From contig JAQCCM010000001.1 of assembly GCA_027621175.1 (NCBI GenBank), positions 62,001 to 126,000 of the forward strand: DNA of 64,000 nucleotides, written 5' to 3'. This document shows, one piece after another, positions 26,076 through 35,890 of this stretch. This DNA is from Bacteroidota bacterium (lineage in GTDB: Bacteria; Bacteroidota; Bacteroidia; Flavobacteriales; Flavobacteriaceae). The notes under the pieces were generated by a model. It was not told the DNA's origin. It saw nothing but the letters and a program-made list of their open reading frames with translations, and ran no database searches. A program made the translations under genes and the position numbers. Numbering within the stretch: position 1 is the first letter of the stretch; every line of letters starts with the position of its first letter.

Positions 26076-26750
26076 TTAGAAATTTGGCGTAAAGGTATTT
26101 TTAGTATGGAATCGCACAACATGAGCAACCGCTTCATCAACATCATCAACCACTTTGATTAAATCTAAATCTTCAGGGCTAATATTTTCATACTCATTCA
26201 AAATTGTTTTTTTAATCCAATCCATCATACCAGACCAAAAGTCAGAACCGAAGAGTACAATGGGAAATTTTTTAATTTTTTCAGTTTGAATTAACGTTAA
26301 AGCCTCAAAAAGCTCATCCAAAGTACCAAAGCCACCCGGCATCACAACAAAAGCTTGCGAATATTTGATGAACATCACTTTTCTAACAAAGAAATAGTCA
26401 AAATTTATGAGTTTGTCTTTATCGACATGAGGGTTGTTTTTTTGCTCAAAAGGCAATTCAATATTAAGTCCCACTGAAGTTCCGCCTCCTTGTTGTGCAC
26501 CTTTGTTGGCGGCTTCCATAAGACCAGGACCACCACCAGTAATGACGCCAAAACCGTGTTTTACAATTTTTTCTGCAATAACAACTGTTTGTTGATATAC
26601 AGGGTGATCGGGTTTGGTACGCGCCGATCCAAAAATAGATACGCAAGGGCCGATAACCCCCATTTGCTCAAATCCGTTTACAAACTCGCCCATGATTTTA
26701 AACAACAACCAAGAGTTGCTTGATTTCATTTCAGTCCAGGCTTTTTCCAT
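26076..26750 (-). CDS. LOG-family nucleotide 5'-monophosphate phosphoribohydrolase
   Basis: The protein has 224 aa. Lysine-decarboxylase-like LOG motifs G-G-G-P-G-L-M-E-A and P-G-G-F-G-T-L-D-E-L-F-E are complete, the latter with the catalytic Glu/Arg pair region. The family cleaves nucleoside monophosphates or cytokinin ribotides to base and ribose 5-phosphate. Five bases separate it from the uvrA stop, and it directly adjoins the M1-like gene, so the three may share a transcript. Confidence 0.9.
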   Translation of the reverse strand: MEKAWTEMKSSNSWLLFKIMGEFVNGFEQMGVIGPCVSIFGSARTKPDHPVYQQTVVIAEKIVKHGFGVITGGGPGLMEAANKGAQQGGGTSVGLNIELPFEQKNNPHVDKDKLINFDYFFVRKVMFIKYSQAFVVMPGGFGTLDELFEALTLIQTEKIKKFPIVLFGSDFWSGMMDWIKKTILNEYENISPEDLDLIKVVDDVDEAVAHVVRFHTKNTFTPNF

Positions 26751-26755
26751 AAGCT

Positions 26756-29581
26756 TTATCCTTTTAGTTCTTTTCGTAAAAATCTTGCAGTATGACTTGA
26801 TTTGTGGTTAGAAACTTCCTCTGGTGTCCCCGTACAGCAAATTTCTCCGCCCTTAGATCCTCCTTCGGGTCCTATGTCTACAATATAGTCCATTTGTTTG
26901 ATGACATCCAAATTATGTTCAATGATAATCATGGTGTTTCCCTTTTCCACTAACTTATTTAAAACATTCATCAGTACCCGAATATCTTCAAAATGCAAGC
27001 CTGTGGTTGGCTCATCCAAAATATACAGCGTTTGCCCTGTGTCTTTTTTTGATAGTTCTGTTGCTAATTTTATGCGCTGTGCTTCGCCGCCAGATAGGGT
27101 AGTGGACTGTTGCCCAAGTGTAATATATCCAAGCCCAACATCTTGAATGGTTTTTAATTTCCGATAAATTTTCGGGTAGGGTTCAAAAAATCTACAGGCA
27201 TCATTGATGGTCATCTCCAAAACATCGTTAATACTTTTGTTGCGATAGCGTATTTCCAGCGTTTCCTTGTTGAAGCGTTTGCCGTAGCAATCATCACATT
27301 GCACATACACATCTGGCAGGAAATTCATTTCAATGGTTTTAACACCCGCCCCTTGACAAGTTTCACACCTACCGCCTTTTACATTAAAGCTAAATCGTCC
27401 GGGTTTATATCCACGAATCATCGCCTCGGGTGTTTTGGTAAACAATTGACGAATTTCCCCAAAAACCCCCGTGTAAGTCACGGGGTTACTCCGTGGTGTT
27501 CTGCCAATGGGTGCTTGGTTGATATCAATAACTTTATCAATGTATTCTAAGCCTTTTAATGATGTGTAAGGCAGTGGTTTTTTAACGGCTTTAAAGAAAT
27601 GCTGATTTAATATGGGATAAAGCGTTTCATTTATCAAGGTTGACTTTCCGCTTCCCGAAACACCTGTTACGCCAATCATACTTCCCAAAGGCAAGGTTAA
27701 ACTAACATTTTTCAGATTGTTTCCTGTGCAACCTTTAAGTATAAGCTTTTTGCCATTTCCTTTACGTCTTTGTGCGGGTATTTCAATTCGTTTTTTTCCT
27801 GTGAGATAAGCTGCTGTATCTGTCTTTAGGGTTATTATTTTCTGTGGGGAAGAAGCTGCAACCACCTCACCACCATGACGGCCTGCGCCAGGTCCCATAT
27901 CAATGAGATAATCCGATTTAAGCATGATGTCTTTGTCGTGCTCCACTACAATTACAGAGTTTCCAATATCACGTAATTGCATGAGGGATTCAATGAGTTT
28001 TTCATTGTCACGCTGATGTAAGCCAATGCTAGGTTCATCTAAAATATAAAGTACACCAACGAGCTGCGCACCAATTTGTGTAGCCAATCTGATGCGTTGC
28101 GCTTCGCCACCAGAAAGTGATTTTGCACTGCGGTTAAGTGATAAATATTCCAATCCGACATCTAATAAAAACGTCAAGCGTTTTTCAATTTCTACCAATA
28201 CTTCGTGCGCAATAGCAAGTTGCTTTTCGGATAGTTTTTTGCGAATTACCTTAACCCATTGGTGTAAGGCAGCAATATCCATTTGTGTTAAGTCGGAAAT
28301 GCTTTTGTCGTCAATTCTAAAAAATAAGGCTTCTTTTCGCAGTCGTGCGCCATGACATTCTGGACAAGAGATTTCATCCATAAATCCTTTAGCCCAACGT
28401 TTTAGCGCATTGGTATGCCCCTCGTTATATTGATGCTCCAAAAAGGGAACAACTCCGTCGTAGTCAATGCTATATTCGCGGGTGATCCCCAACGACTTTG
28501 AAGCTACTGAAAAACGTTCCTTTCCTCCATATAAAATAACGTCTAGCGCTTCTTCTGGAATGGATTTTAATGCATTTGCAAGCGAAAATCGATAACGCTC
28601 CGCAATGCTGTTCATCTGTTTAAACGTCCAGTTGTTTTTTTCTGTACCAATGGGAGCAATACCTCCAGACTTGATTGAAACGCCGTCGTCTGGAATCACC
28701 TTTTTTAGGTTTACTTCATGTTTTAACCCTAAACCGTTACAGGAAGGACACATGCCCTTTGGTGAGTTAAAAGAGAAGGTATTTGGCTCAGGCTCTGCAT
28801 AGGAAATACCCGTACTTGGACACATCAATTTCCGACTAAAAAACCGTGCTTTTTCCGTGTCAAAATCATACACCATAAGCATGTCATTGCCGTGATACAT
28901 GGCGGTTTCTATGGAATCTGCAAGTCGCTTGTTGTCGTTTTCACTTTCTTTTACCGCAAGTCGGTCAATGACAATTTCAATGTCGTGTATTTTATAACGG
29001 TCTAACTTGAAGTTAGGTGATAATTCTACAAATTCTCCATCGGCACGAACGCGTGTAAAACCCTGCTTGGCAATGGAAGCAAAGAGTTCACGGTAATGCC
29101 CTTTGCGTGACTGTATCACAGGTGCAAGAATGGCGATTTTTTTGCCCAAATAGGTTTTAAGGATACTTTCTTGTATTTCGGCATCGGTGTATTGCACCAT
29201 TTTCTCATTCGTCTGGAAACTGTAGGCATCTGCAGCACGTGCAAACAGCAAGCGTAAAAAATCATACACTTCTGTGATGGTACCTACGGTGGAGCGTGGA
29301 CTTTTTCCTGTGGTTTTTTGCTCAATGGCAATCACAGGGGATAAGCCGTCAATTTTATCGACATCGGGGCGTTCCAATCCGCCCAGAAACTGCCGTGCAT
29401 AGGCAGAAAAGGTTTCAATATAACGGCGTTGCCCCTCGGCGTAAATGGTGTCAAAAGCCAAGGAGGATTTGCCACTTCCTGAGAGCCCAGTAATCACGAC
29501 CAGCTCGTTCCGTGGAATGGTAACATCAATATCTTTTAGGTTATGTACGCGTGTTCCTTGTACAACAATAGCATCTTTCAT
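26756..29581 (-). CDS. uvrA: Excinuclease ABC subunit A
   Basis: The protein has 941 aa from the ATG at 29579-29581 (a TTG two codons earlier is unlikely). Two ABC modules are visible: Walker [11 protein letters not shown] near residue 37 and [10 protein letters not shown], each with L-S-G-G-E-A-Q-R-I signature. The second zinc module C-E-T-C ... C-D-D-C is complete. The first reads C-P-S-T ... C-P-S-C, lacking one cysteine, as in some Bacteroidota UvrA proteins. UvrA finds DNA lesions and loads UvrB. Confidence 0.96.
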   Translation of the reverse strand: MKDAIVVQGTRVHNLKDIDVTIPRNELVVITGLSGSGKSSLAFDTIYAEGQRRYIETFSAYARQFLGGLERPDVDKIDGLSPVIAIEQKTTGKSPRSTVGTITEVYDFLRLLFARAADAYSFQTNEKMVQYTDAEIQESILKTYLGKKIAILAPVIQSRKGHYRELFASIAKQGFTRVRADGEFVELSPNFKLDRYKIHDIEIVIDRLAVKESENDNKRLADSIETAMYHGNDMLMVYDFDTEKARFFSRKLMCPSTGISYAEPEPNTFSFNSPKGMCPSCNGLGLKHEVNLKKVIPDDGVSIKSGGIAPIGTEKNNWTFKQMNSIAERYRFSLANALKSIPEEALDVILYGGKERFSVASKSLGITREYSIDYDGVVPFLEHQYNEGHTNALKRWAKGFMDEISCPECHGARLRKEALFFRIDDKSISDLTQMDIAALHQWVKVIRKKLSEKQLAIAHEVLVEIEKRLTFLLDVGLEYLSLNRSAKSLSGGEAQRIRLATQIGAQLVGVLYILDEPSIGLHQRDNEKLIESLMQLRDIGNSVIVVEHDKDIMLKSDYLIDMGPGAGRHGGEVVAASSPQKIITLKTDTAAYLTGKKRIEIPAQRRKGNGKKLILKGCTGNNLKNVSLTLPLGSMIGVTGVSGSGKSTLINETLYPILNQHFFKAVKKPLPYTSLKGLEYIDKVIDINQAPIGRTPRSNPVTYTGVFGEIRQLFTKTPEAMIRGYKPGRFSFNVKGGRCETCQGAGVKTIEMNFLPDVYVQCDDCYGKRFNKETLEIRYRNKSINDVLEMTINDACRFFEPYPKIYRKLKTIQDVGLGYITLGQQSTTLSGGEAQRIKLATELSKKDTGQTLYILDEPTTGLHFEDIRVLMNVLNKLVEKGNTMIIIEHNLDVIKQMDYIVDIGPEGGSKGGEICCTGTPEEVSNHKSSHTARFLRKELKG

Positions 29582-29591
29582 AGTCAATCGT

Positions 29592-29621
29592 CGAATATAG
29601 GCGATATTTCAATAAAAACAA
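29592..29621 (-). promoter_or_regulatory. Candidate uvrA promoter TTG-N19-TATATTCG
   Basis: On the minus strand TTG (29619-29621) is 19 bp from TATATTCG (29592-29599), close to the TTG / TAnnTTTG pair with one substitution. The ATG follows 10 bp downstream. The remaining intergenic sequence to 29792 shows nothing coding; a short inverted repeat TTACAAC/GTTGTAA lies at 29662-29687. Confidence 0.5.
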
Positions 29622-29792
29622 TTGCTGCACACCTCTTTTTCTGTGATTTTCAAAAGCAGTTTTACAACATGTTTTTTTTGGTTGTAAGGATTTTCTTATA
29701 TGGTTTTTTGTCTTCATTTACCCTTTTTGCGTGCATCTGCGGCGCGTGCCATTTGAAAAAAGTAGGGTAGGTCTAAAGTTTTAAGATTCTTT

Positions 29793-30365
29793 CTATTTAA
29801 AGGCGTCACAATACTGTTGCAAACAGGGATAAAAACGCTCAAACCCACTCTGTAAGGTGTTGTAATGTATTGCTAAACTTTTTGCGCCATCTGCTAGTTC
29901 GGTCAACCCGCTGCGATGAGCCATTTTTTGTAAAATATGCGCAATGCCCTCTTGGGTTTGGTATTTTGCCAACCAATCCTGTGAAACCATTCCCGCCAGA
30001 TAACGTTGTGCCGTATGTGGTAAAACGGATTCGTGTTTTTGAAGCATGGGCTGCACCTCTGCAATAAACGCCAAGAGTGACATTTCGTGATATGCATCAA
30101 AATGCTTTGCTAAAAAATGGTCGTAAAATACATCCATAAGCACACGTGCCAAATGGCGGTGTTTGGAAAAAAGCAACTGCCGTAGTGCTATGGTAACAGC
30201 GTGTTTATCTGTAAAACTGTCAATATTTCTATGCATGGCAACACCCACTTGAATAGCTTCAGTAAACGCAGGTAAATCTTTATTTTTTACATGATCCCCA
30301 ATAAAATTCCCAACCACCAATCCCACGTTGGGATAGGCTAGGGCGAGGTGTGCTAAATAATTCAT
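29793..30365 (-). CDS. acpH: Acyl-carrier-protein phosphodiesterase (AcpH family)
   Basis: The protein has 190 aa, of normal length. The start M-N-Y-L-A-H-L-A-L-A and G-N-F-I-G-D-H-V-K, M-H-R-N-I-D-S-F-T-D and V-L-M-D-V-F-Y-D-H-F blocks hold the HD-like metal residues of AcpH. It removes the 4'-phosphopantetheine group from holo-ACP. It is divergent from glmM with 38 bp between start codons. Confidence 0.88.
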   Translation of the reverse strand: MNYLAHLALAYPNVGLVVGNFIGDHVKNKDLPAFTEAIQVGVAMHRNIDSFTDKHAVTIALRQLLFSKHRHLARVLMDVFYDHFLAKHFDAYHEMSLLAFIAEVQPMLQKHESVLPHTAQRYLAGMVSQDWLAKYQTQEGIAHILQKMAHRSGLTELADGAKSLAIHYNTLQSGFERFYPCLQQYCDAFK

Positions 30366-30382
30366 CGGTGCGGGCTTATGTG

Positions 30383-30390
30383 TATATTTG
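30383..30390 (+). promoter_or_regulatory. -7 box TATATTTG for glmM
   Basis: It is a perfect TAnnTTTG match, 13 bp before the ATG at 30404. It supports that start over one at 30350 inside acpH. Confidence 0.55.
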
Positions 30391-30403
30391 CCAAAACAAA
30401 AGT

Positions 30404-31792
30404 ATGACTTTAATTGCGTCTGTTTCGGGAATTCGTGGTACCATTGGTGGCGAAGTAAAAAATAACCTTACACCTGTAGATGTTGTAGCATTTGCGGCAG
30501 CTTATGGTACTTGGTTGGTTTCAACCACAAACACCGACTGTAGGGTTGTAGTGGGTCGTGATGCGCGTATTTCGGGCCCGATGGTGCAGCAGTTGGTACA
30601 ACAAACGCTTATCGGATTAGGAATCGATGTGATTGATGTGGGGCTTTCTACCACACCCACCGTAGAAATGGAAGTGGTGCGTCAAAAAGCGCAAGGCGGT
30701 ATTATCCTTACGGCGAGTCATAACCCAAAACAATGGAACGCATTAAAATTACTGAACAGTAAAGGAGAATTCATCAGCAGCGATGACGGAAAAGCCCTTA
30801 TGCAACATCTTGAGAAACAGTCTTATGACTTTGCTTCGGTGGATGATCTTGGTACCATATCAACCATTGACGATGCACTGGAAGCCCATATTGACGCGAT
30901 TTTAGCCTTAGACTTGGTGGATGTTGATGCGATTCAGGCCGCCCAATTTTCGGTAGTGGTTGACGGTGTGAATTCTTCTGGAGGTATTGCCGTACCCATG
31001 TTATTGGACAAACTAGGCGTAAAGACGACCAAAATTCACTGCACACCAAACGGCGAATTTCCACATAACCCTGAGCCATTAAAAGAACATTTAACAGATT
31101 TAACAGCTGCGGTTTTAGAGAACAAAGCAGATATTGGTATTGCCGTTGACCCCGATGTAGATCGGTTGGTGTTTATGGATGAAAGCGGGGTGCTTTTTGG
31201 TGAAGAATATACCTTGGTCGCATGTGCAGATTATGTGCTTGCCCATCAAAAAGGGGCGGTAGTTTCTAACCTTTCTTCTAGTAGAGCCTTGGCTGATTTG
31301 GCGGGGCAACATGGAGTGGATTATCATGCTAGCGCAGTAGGTGAGGTGCATGTGGTAGAAAAAATGAAAGCCGAAAATGCCGTTATTGGTGGCGAAGGGA
31401 ATGGTGGTATTATATTACCTGAGTTGCATTATGGTAGAGATGCCCTTGTTGGCATTGCCTTATTTCTTAGTTTTTTAGCCAAAGCGCGGGAAACAGTTTC
31501 ATCACTTAAAAAAAGATATAGCCATTATGTTATGGCTAAGAAAAAAATTCAGCTATCGGAAGCATGGGACACAGATGCCTTGCTGGTAGCTGTTGCGGAT
31601 ACATTTAAAAATGAGCGGGTTACGACCATCGATGGTGTAAAAATTGATTTTGAAGATTCATGGATTCATTTGCGGAAATCCAACACGGAGCCTATCATCC
31701 GTCTGTATGCAGAAGCGTCTGATGAACAACGCATACAAGCACAAGTAGAAAAAATAGAAAAGGCTATTGCGGATTTTGTTGCATCAATTTAA
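30404..31792 (+). CDS. glmM: Phosphoglucosamine mutase / phosphohexomutase
   Basis: The protein has 462 aa from the ATG at 30404. The catalytic serine is Ser105 in T-A-S-H-N-P; the metal loop is D-P-D-V-D-R; the sugar loop is G-E-G-N-G-G; and R-K-S-N-T-E-P-I-I-R binds phosphate. It interconverts glucosamine 6-phosphate and 1-phosphate, or other hexose phosphates, for cell-wall and LPS precursors. The glucosamine assignment follows Bacteroidota annotation practice; phosphomannomutase activity is possible. The 3' end overlaps the convergent acyltransferase by 29 bp. Confidence 0.87.
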   Translation: MTLIASVSGIRGTIGGEVKNNLTPVDVVAFAAAYGTWLVSTTNTDCRVVVGRDARISGPMVQQLVQQTLIGLGIDVIDVGLSTTPTVEMEVVRQKAQGGIILTASHNPKQWNALKLLNSKGEFISSDDGKALMQHLEKQSYDFASVDDLGTISTIDDALEAHIDAILALDLVDVDAIQAAQFSVVVDGVNSSGGIAVPMLLDKLGVKTTKIHCTPNGEFPHNPEPLKEHLTDLTAAVLENKADIGIAVDPDVDRLVFMDESGVLFGEEYTLVACADYVLAHQKGAVVSNLSSSRALADLAGQHGVDYHASAVGEVHVVEKMKAENAVIGGEGNGGIILPELHYGRDALVGIALFLSFLAKARETVSSLKKRYSHYVMAKKKIQLSEAWDTDALLVAVADTFKNERVTTIDGVKIDFEDSWIHLRKSNTEPIIRLYAEASDEQRIQAQVEKIEKAIADFVASI

Positions 31793-32645
31793 AGCGATTG
31801 TGCGTCCAGAAGTATAGGGAAGGATCTTCTTTAATTTGTTCCTCTAGGGCTTCATAAAACGCATCTGTAATCTGAAAATCGTCCATTTCTTTTGGTTTTT
31901 CAGTGAGTATGCTAAATGTAGTTTTATAATACCCCCGCTTTATGCGTTTCACTTTAGCCATGACTATAGGTACATTAAAGCGTTTCCCTAGGCGTTCAGC
32001 CCCTGTAAATACAGGAACTTCATGTCCAAAAAAGCTTCGGTAGTAGTTTTTACTTTTTCGCTGGGGAGACTGATCGGCTGCAAATCCCACCAACGTCAAC
32101 TTATTATTACGTTGTGAAGCAGCAAATTCTTCAGAGAATTTTTTTCGTGAAATCAACGCTGAATTGTGCTTTGAGCGTACTTTTTTGAAGTAATTATCAA
32201 AGTATTCATTTTGCAAAGGGGTATATATAGCAACGGGTTTTAAGGAAACGTAGTACCCCAGCGCCAGGAGCCATTCAAAGTTTGCATAGTGTCCTGTCAT
32301 GACAAACACCGATTTTCCCTGCTTGGCAAAATCCTCAACAAGCTCAGGGTTGGTGACCGTAAAGCGTTTTAACATTTGCTTTTTGGACATGCCTTTTACC
32401 TTTATGGCTTCTAAAAAGAAATCACATAAATACCGATAAAAATCACGTTCAATCTGCCTTTGCGTTTCTGGTTTTTTGGCAAAACCACATAAGGCTAAGT
32501 TTTTGCGAACAACTTTTTTTCGGTAACCAATAATGCGGTAAACAAGAAAATAAAAAAGGTTAGAAAGCTGGTATAGCAACCAAAAAGGAAGTTTTGATAT
32601 AATAAAAAGTAGCGGTGCTACTACAATATAAATCAGTAGATTCAT
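31764..32645 (-). CDS. Lipid A biosynthesis acyltransferase (LpxL/HtrB family)
   Basis: The protein has 293 aa. An N-terminal membrane segment is followed by the acyltransferase motif H-Y-A-N-F-E (HX4E) near residue 119 and a later D-Q-S-P-Q substrate loop. It adds secondary acyl chains to lipid A at the inner membrane. Neighbouring genes encode a thioredoxin-like lipoprotein and an LpxH-like enzyme, consistent with an envelope group. Confidence 0.88.
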   Translation of the reverse strand: MNLLIYIVVAPLLFIISKLPFWLLYQLSNLFYFLVYRIIGYRKKVVRKNLALCGFAKKPETQRQIERDFYRYLCDFFLEAIKVKGMSKKQMLKRFTVTNPELVEDFAKQGKSVFVMTGHYANFEWLLALGYYVSLKPVAIYTPLQNEYFDNYFKKVRSKHNSALISRKKFSEEFAASQRNNKLTLVGFAADQSPQRKSKNYYRSFFGHEVPVFTGAERLGKRFNVPIVMAKVKRIKRGYYKTTFSILTEKPKEMDDFQITDAFYEALEEQIKEDPSLYFWTHNRFKLMQQNPQ

Positions 32646-32670
32646 TAGTCGTTATACGCTTTACGCTGAA

Positions 32671-33801
32671 CTACAGAAGATTTTCTTTAATTATTGGTAA
32701 AATATTACCTATGTAATGATCCTTAGCTACAACTTTGCCGTTTTCGTCAAGTAAAAAGAGTTGTGGAATAGAGGTAACGCCATACTGTGCAGCGATAGGA
32801 TCTTCCCAACGTTTAAGGTGCGACACATGATTCCAGTTAAGATTATCATTCTCAATAGCTTTTCTCCAACTTGCATCACTTTTATCTAAGGAAACACTAA
32901 GAATAGTCAGGCCTTTTTCTCTGTACGTATTGTACGTTTCAACCAATTTAGGACTTTCTACGCGACAAGGTCCACACCAGGACGCCCAAAAATCAACCAA
33001 CGTGTATTTCCCTAATGTAGCGTATAAGCGTTGTGGATTTCCATCTAAATTTGGTGCTGTGAAATCAGGAGCAATTGACCCCACATTTACTTCAGCATCA
33101 TCGTCACTTTTTGTTTCTTCTTTTTTTTCTTCAACCGGGAAAAGTATTTTTTCAATTTTTAATCCAGCATTTGTTTTTTTAATTGTGCTACTAAAGCCAT
33201 TAAAAATGGTTTGTGCTTCGTCTTCTTCAACTCCTTTATTTAGAATAAGTTGCTCCAAAATGAGGGTAGATATATAAGAATCCGAGTTAGTTGATACGAA
33301 ATCCACTTGAAAGTCTGTGAATTTTGTTTGCATGTTGGTTAACTGTTCTTGCAGATCAACAAAAGCGAGGCTATCTCTAGAAATCATCGCATTTCGCATT
33401 TCGTTTTGAATGCCAAATAAATCTTCAATTAAGGGTGTAGAATTCTTGATGTAACTTCTAAAATCTCTATTTGATTTGGTACCACTAGCTTTGGAAGAAC
33501 GTATACTGTCTTTATAGATTTCAACTGTAATTTCACCTGGTTCTAACACAACTGGAACTACATCACGGTTGCCATCTAAAAGTAAGTAGTGCATTTCGGG
33601 CAATTCGATACTGCCTGTGTAGCTCGCAACGCCGCCTTGTATGGCGAGTGTATCTAAGGTTTGAGGTTGATTGTTGTCGTCTAATGCAATCAGAAAAACA
33701 TTGTTGTTGTCTTCAACATCAGCGGAAATATTTAATGTGTAATCTGTGGTTTGACAAGAAGCTAAAAATAGCATTAGGGCAAACAGGGTTAATAATCGCA
33801 T
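32671..33801 (-). CDS. TlpA/ResA-like thioredoxin-domain lipoprotein with DUF4369
   Basis: The protein has about 376 aa from the ATG at 33799-33801 (33819 is possible). The lipobox L-A-S-C follows a hydrophobic core. Residues 30-120 look like DUF4369, the middle is helical, and the C-terminal 130 residues are a TlpA thioredoxin fold with W-A-S-W-C-G-P-C. It would reduce or isomerise disulfides, for example in cytochrome c maturation, tethered to the periplasmic face of a membrane. Confidence 0.88.
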   Translation of the reverse strand: MRLLTLFALMLFLASCQTTDYTLNISADVEDNNNVFLIALDDNNQPQTLDTLAIQGGVASYTGSIELPEMHYLLLDGNRDVVPVVLEPGEITVEIYKDSIRSSKASGTKSNRDFRSYIKNSTPLIEDLFGIQNEMRNAMISRDSLAFVDLQEQLTNMQTKFTDFQVDFVSTNSDSYISTLILEQLILNKGVEEDEAQTIFNGFSSTIKKTNAGLKIEKILFPVEEKKEETKSDDDAEVNVGSIAPDFTAPNLDGNPQRLYATLGKYTLVDFWASWCGPCRVESPKLVETYNTYREKGLTILSVSLDKSDASWRKAIENDNLNWNHVSHLKRWEDPIAAQYGVTSIPQLFLLDENGKVVAKDHYIGNILPIIKENLL

Positions 33802-33851
33802 GAGAGATATTTTCGACAAATTTAGGAAAAAAAACGTGGCTATTGAGGATG

Positions 33852-34685
33852 TTAATGGTTTTTTAAGCTCACCATAATTCCATTTACCAACTCATTGTAG
33901 TCCATGGTTTTAAAATCTTCGTCGGCAAAAAATGCTTTAAGCTTGTCAGTATGGTAGTCATAAATTTTCCACCTCTTGTTCTGATATTCCAACGCAGTTA
34001 GATTTTCAATCCAATCACCAGAATTCAGATACAAACAACGTCCTTTTTTATTTTTAAGAATTCGCTTTTGTGGCTGATGAATATGGCCGCATACCACATA
34101 GTCATAACCTTGATCAATAGCCAGGTCAGCAGCAATTTGCTCAAAATCATTAATGAATTTTACTGCTTTTTTGACACTATTCTTGATTTTTTTTGACAAC
34201 GAGTATTTTTCTTTTCCGAATTTGAGCAACCACCAATTAATAAATCGGTTAATCAAAATTAGCATGTCGTAACCCCAACCACCAAGTTTTGCAATCCATT
34301 TTGAATGCTGTACCGTAGCATCAAAAATATCTCCGTGGAATATCCATGTTTTTTTTCCATCGAGATCTAAAATGAGTTTATCAACGACTTGAATATTACC
34401 TAAATCAATATCAGTAAATCTGCGCAGCAATTCATCGTGATTGCCCGTGATATAGAATACTTTTGTACCGTTGGTTGCCATAGCAATAATTTTCTTTACA
34501 ACCTTTAAATGGCTTTTAGGAAAGTAGCGTTTACGGAATTGCCAAATGTCTATAATATCGCCGTTAAGTATCAGGGTTTTGGGACGAATACTCGATAAGT
34601 AATTGAGTAATTCATCTGCATGACATCCATACGTACCTAAATGGACATCAGAAATAACGGCTACGTCTAGTTTTCTTTTTTTCAC
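33852..34685 (-). CDS. Metallophosphoesterase, UDP-2,3-diacylglucosamine diphosphatase (LpxH)-like
   Basis: The protein has 277 aa with a GTG start at 34683-34685. The calcineurin-like metal motifs D-V-H-L-G, N-G-D-I-I-D, G-N-H-D, F-H-G-D and G-H-I-H are all present. LpxH hydrolyses UDP-2,3-diacylglucosamine to lipid X in lipid A synthesis. An in-frame TTG at 34692-34694 is disfavoured because it lies within a TACATTTG box; with the GTG the mRNA would be essentially leaderless. Divergent from aroC. Confidence 0.85.
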   Translation of the reverse strand: MKKRKLDVAVISDVHLGTYGCHADELLNYLSSIRPKTLILNGDIIDIWQFRKRYFPKSHLKVVKKIIAMATNGTKVFYITGNHDELLRRFTDIDLGNIQVVDKLILDLDGKKTWIFHGDIFDATVQHSKWIAKLGGWGYDMLILINRFINWWLLKFGKEKYSLSKKIKNSVKKAVKFINDFEQIAADLAIDQGYDYVVCGHIHQPQKRILKNKKGRCLYLNSGDWIENLTALEYQNKRWKIYDYHTDKLKAFFADEDFKTMDYNELVNGIMVSLKNH

Positions 34686-34691
34686 GATATA

Positions 34692-34699
34692 CAAATGTA
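34692..34699 (-). promoter_or_regulatory. -7 box TACATTTG for the LpxH-like gene
   Basis: It is a TAnnTTTG match on the minus strand with 6 bp between it and the GTG start, so the transcript would begin at or beside the start codon. Confidence 0.5.
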
Positions 34700-34778
34700 T
34701 AATCGCTACTTTTCCTGAACATTAAGCACATTTATGTAAACTCTTAACAAATGGTTACTAAATTGTTACGATCAACAA

Positions 34779-34810
34779 TTTAAAAGGATGTGTTAATATT
34801 CGTATTTTTG
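34779..34810 (+). promoter_or_regulatory. aroC promoter TTTA-N20-TATTTTTG
   Basis: TTTA at 34779-34782 and TATTTTTG at 34803-34810 fit the flavobacterial promoter pattern. The ATG at 34825 is 14 bp after the box. Confidence 0.55.
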
Positions 34811-34824
34811 AAAAAAAATAATCC

Positions 34825-35889
34825 ATGTCTGGAAATACTTTTGGCAAATCTTTTACATTAACAACCTATGGAGAGTCACATGGCCCAGCCCTTGGCGGCG
34901 TTATTGATGGTTGTCCCGCAGGTGTTCCGATTAACATAGAAACCATTCAAAAAGATTTGGATAGGAGAAAGCCAGGTCAGTCGGCTATAGTAACCCAACG
35001 TAAAGAGCCTGATACGGTTGAAGTTTACTCTGGTGTATTTGATGGAAAATCTACGGGAACACCGATTGGGTTTGTCATTCACAACACGAATCAAAAATCA
35101 AAAGATTACACCCACATCAAAGACAGTTACCGTCCTTCACATGCCGATTATGTGTATGATCAAAAATACGGCTTCCGTGACTACCGGGGAGGTGGCAGAA
35201 GTTCTGCTCGTGAAACCGCATCACGTGTCGTTGCTGGGAGTATTGCCAAACAACTTATAGCACCTATTCAAATACAGGCTTTTGTGTCTGCCGTTGGGGA
35301 ATTGAGATTGCCACATCCAGAGACGATTTCAGATTTTTCTTTTATTGAGGAAAATCCAGTACGCTGCCCAGATATGGCAATGGCAGCGAAAATGGAAGCT
35401 TACATCAAGCAAGTTCGCAAAGATGGCGATACTGTTGGGGGTGTAATTACTTGTGTGGCTAAAAACGTGCCTGTGGGCTTAGGTGAACCTGTTTTTGATA
35501 AACTACACGCGGTTCTGGGCCAAGCCATGCTTTCCATTAATGCTGTAAAAGGTTTTGAATACGGAAGTGGTTTTGCAGGCGCTGCCCTACGTGGAAGTGC
35601 ACACAACGACCTGTACAACGAAGACGGTACTACAAAAACCAACAATTCAGGAGGAGTACAAGGCGGTATCAGCAACGGAATGGATATTTATTTTAATGTC
35701 GCTTTTAAGCCTGTTGCGACCATCATGCAATCACAAGAAACGATAGACAACAAAGGGGAAATGGTTACCATGGAAGGCAAAGGACGTCACGATCCTTGCG
35801 TAGTGCCAAGAGCTGTTCCTATTGTTGAAGCCATGACCGCTTTGGTGTTGGCGGATTTTACACTTCGCAATAAAAACGCTAAATTGTAG
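34825..35889 (+). CDS. aroC: Chorismate synthase
   Basis: The protein has 354 aa. Family signatures G-E-S-H-G-P-A-L-G near the start, R-P-S-H-A-D-Y and R[10 protein letters not shown] are present, as is the late G-R-H-D-P-C. It converts EPSP to chorismate with reduced FMN, the last step of the shikimate pathway. A symporter gene follows after 1 bp. Confidence 0.97.
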   Translation: MSGNTFGKSFTLTTYGESHGPALGGVIDGCPAGVPINIETIQKDLDRRKPGQSAIVTQRKEPDTVEVYSGVFDGKSTGTPIGFVIHNTNQKSKDYTHIKDSYRPSHADYVYDQKYGFRDYRGGGRSSARETASRVVAGSIAKQLIAPIQIQAFVSAVGELRLPHPETISDFSFIEENPVRCPDMAMAAKMEAYIKQVRKDGDTVGGVITCVAKNVPVGLGEPVFDKLHAVLGQAMLSINAVKGFEYGSGFAGAALRGSAHNDLYNEDGTTKTNNSGGVQGGISNGMDIYFNVAFKPVATIMQSQETIDNKGEMVTMEGKGRHDPCVVPRAVPIVEAMTALVLADFTLRNKNAKL

Positions 35890-35890
35890 C

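Noticed and set aside
29543-29770. Open frame upstream of uvrA
   Set aside because: It overlaps the uvrA promoter and has no sensible composition; the gap appears non-coding.
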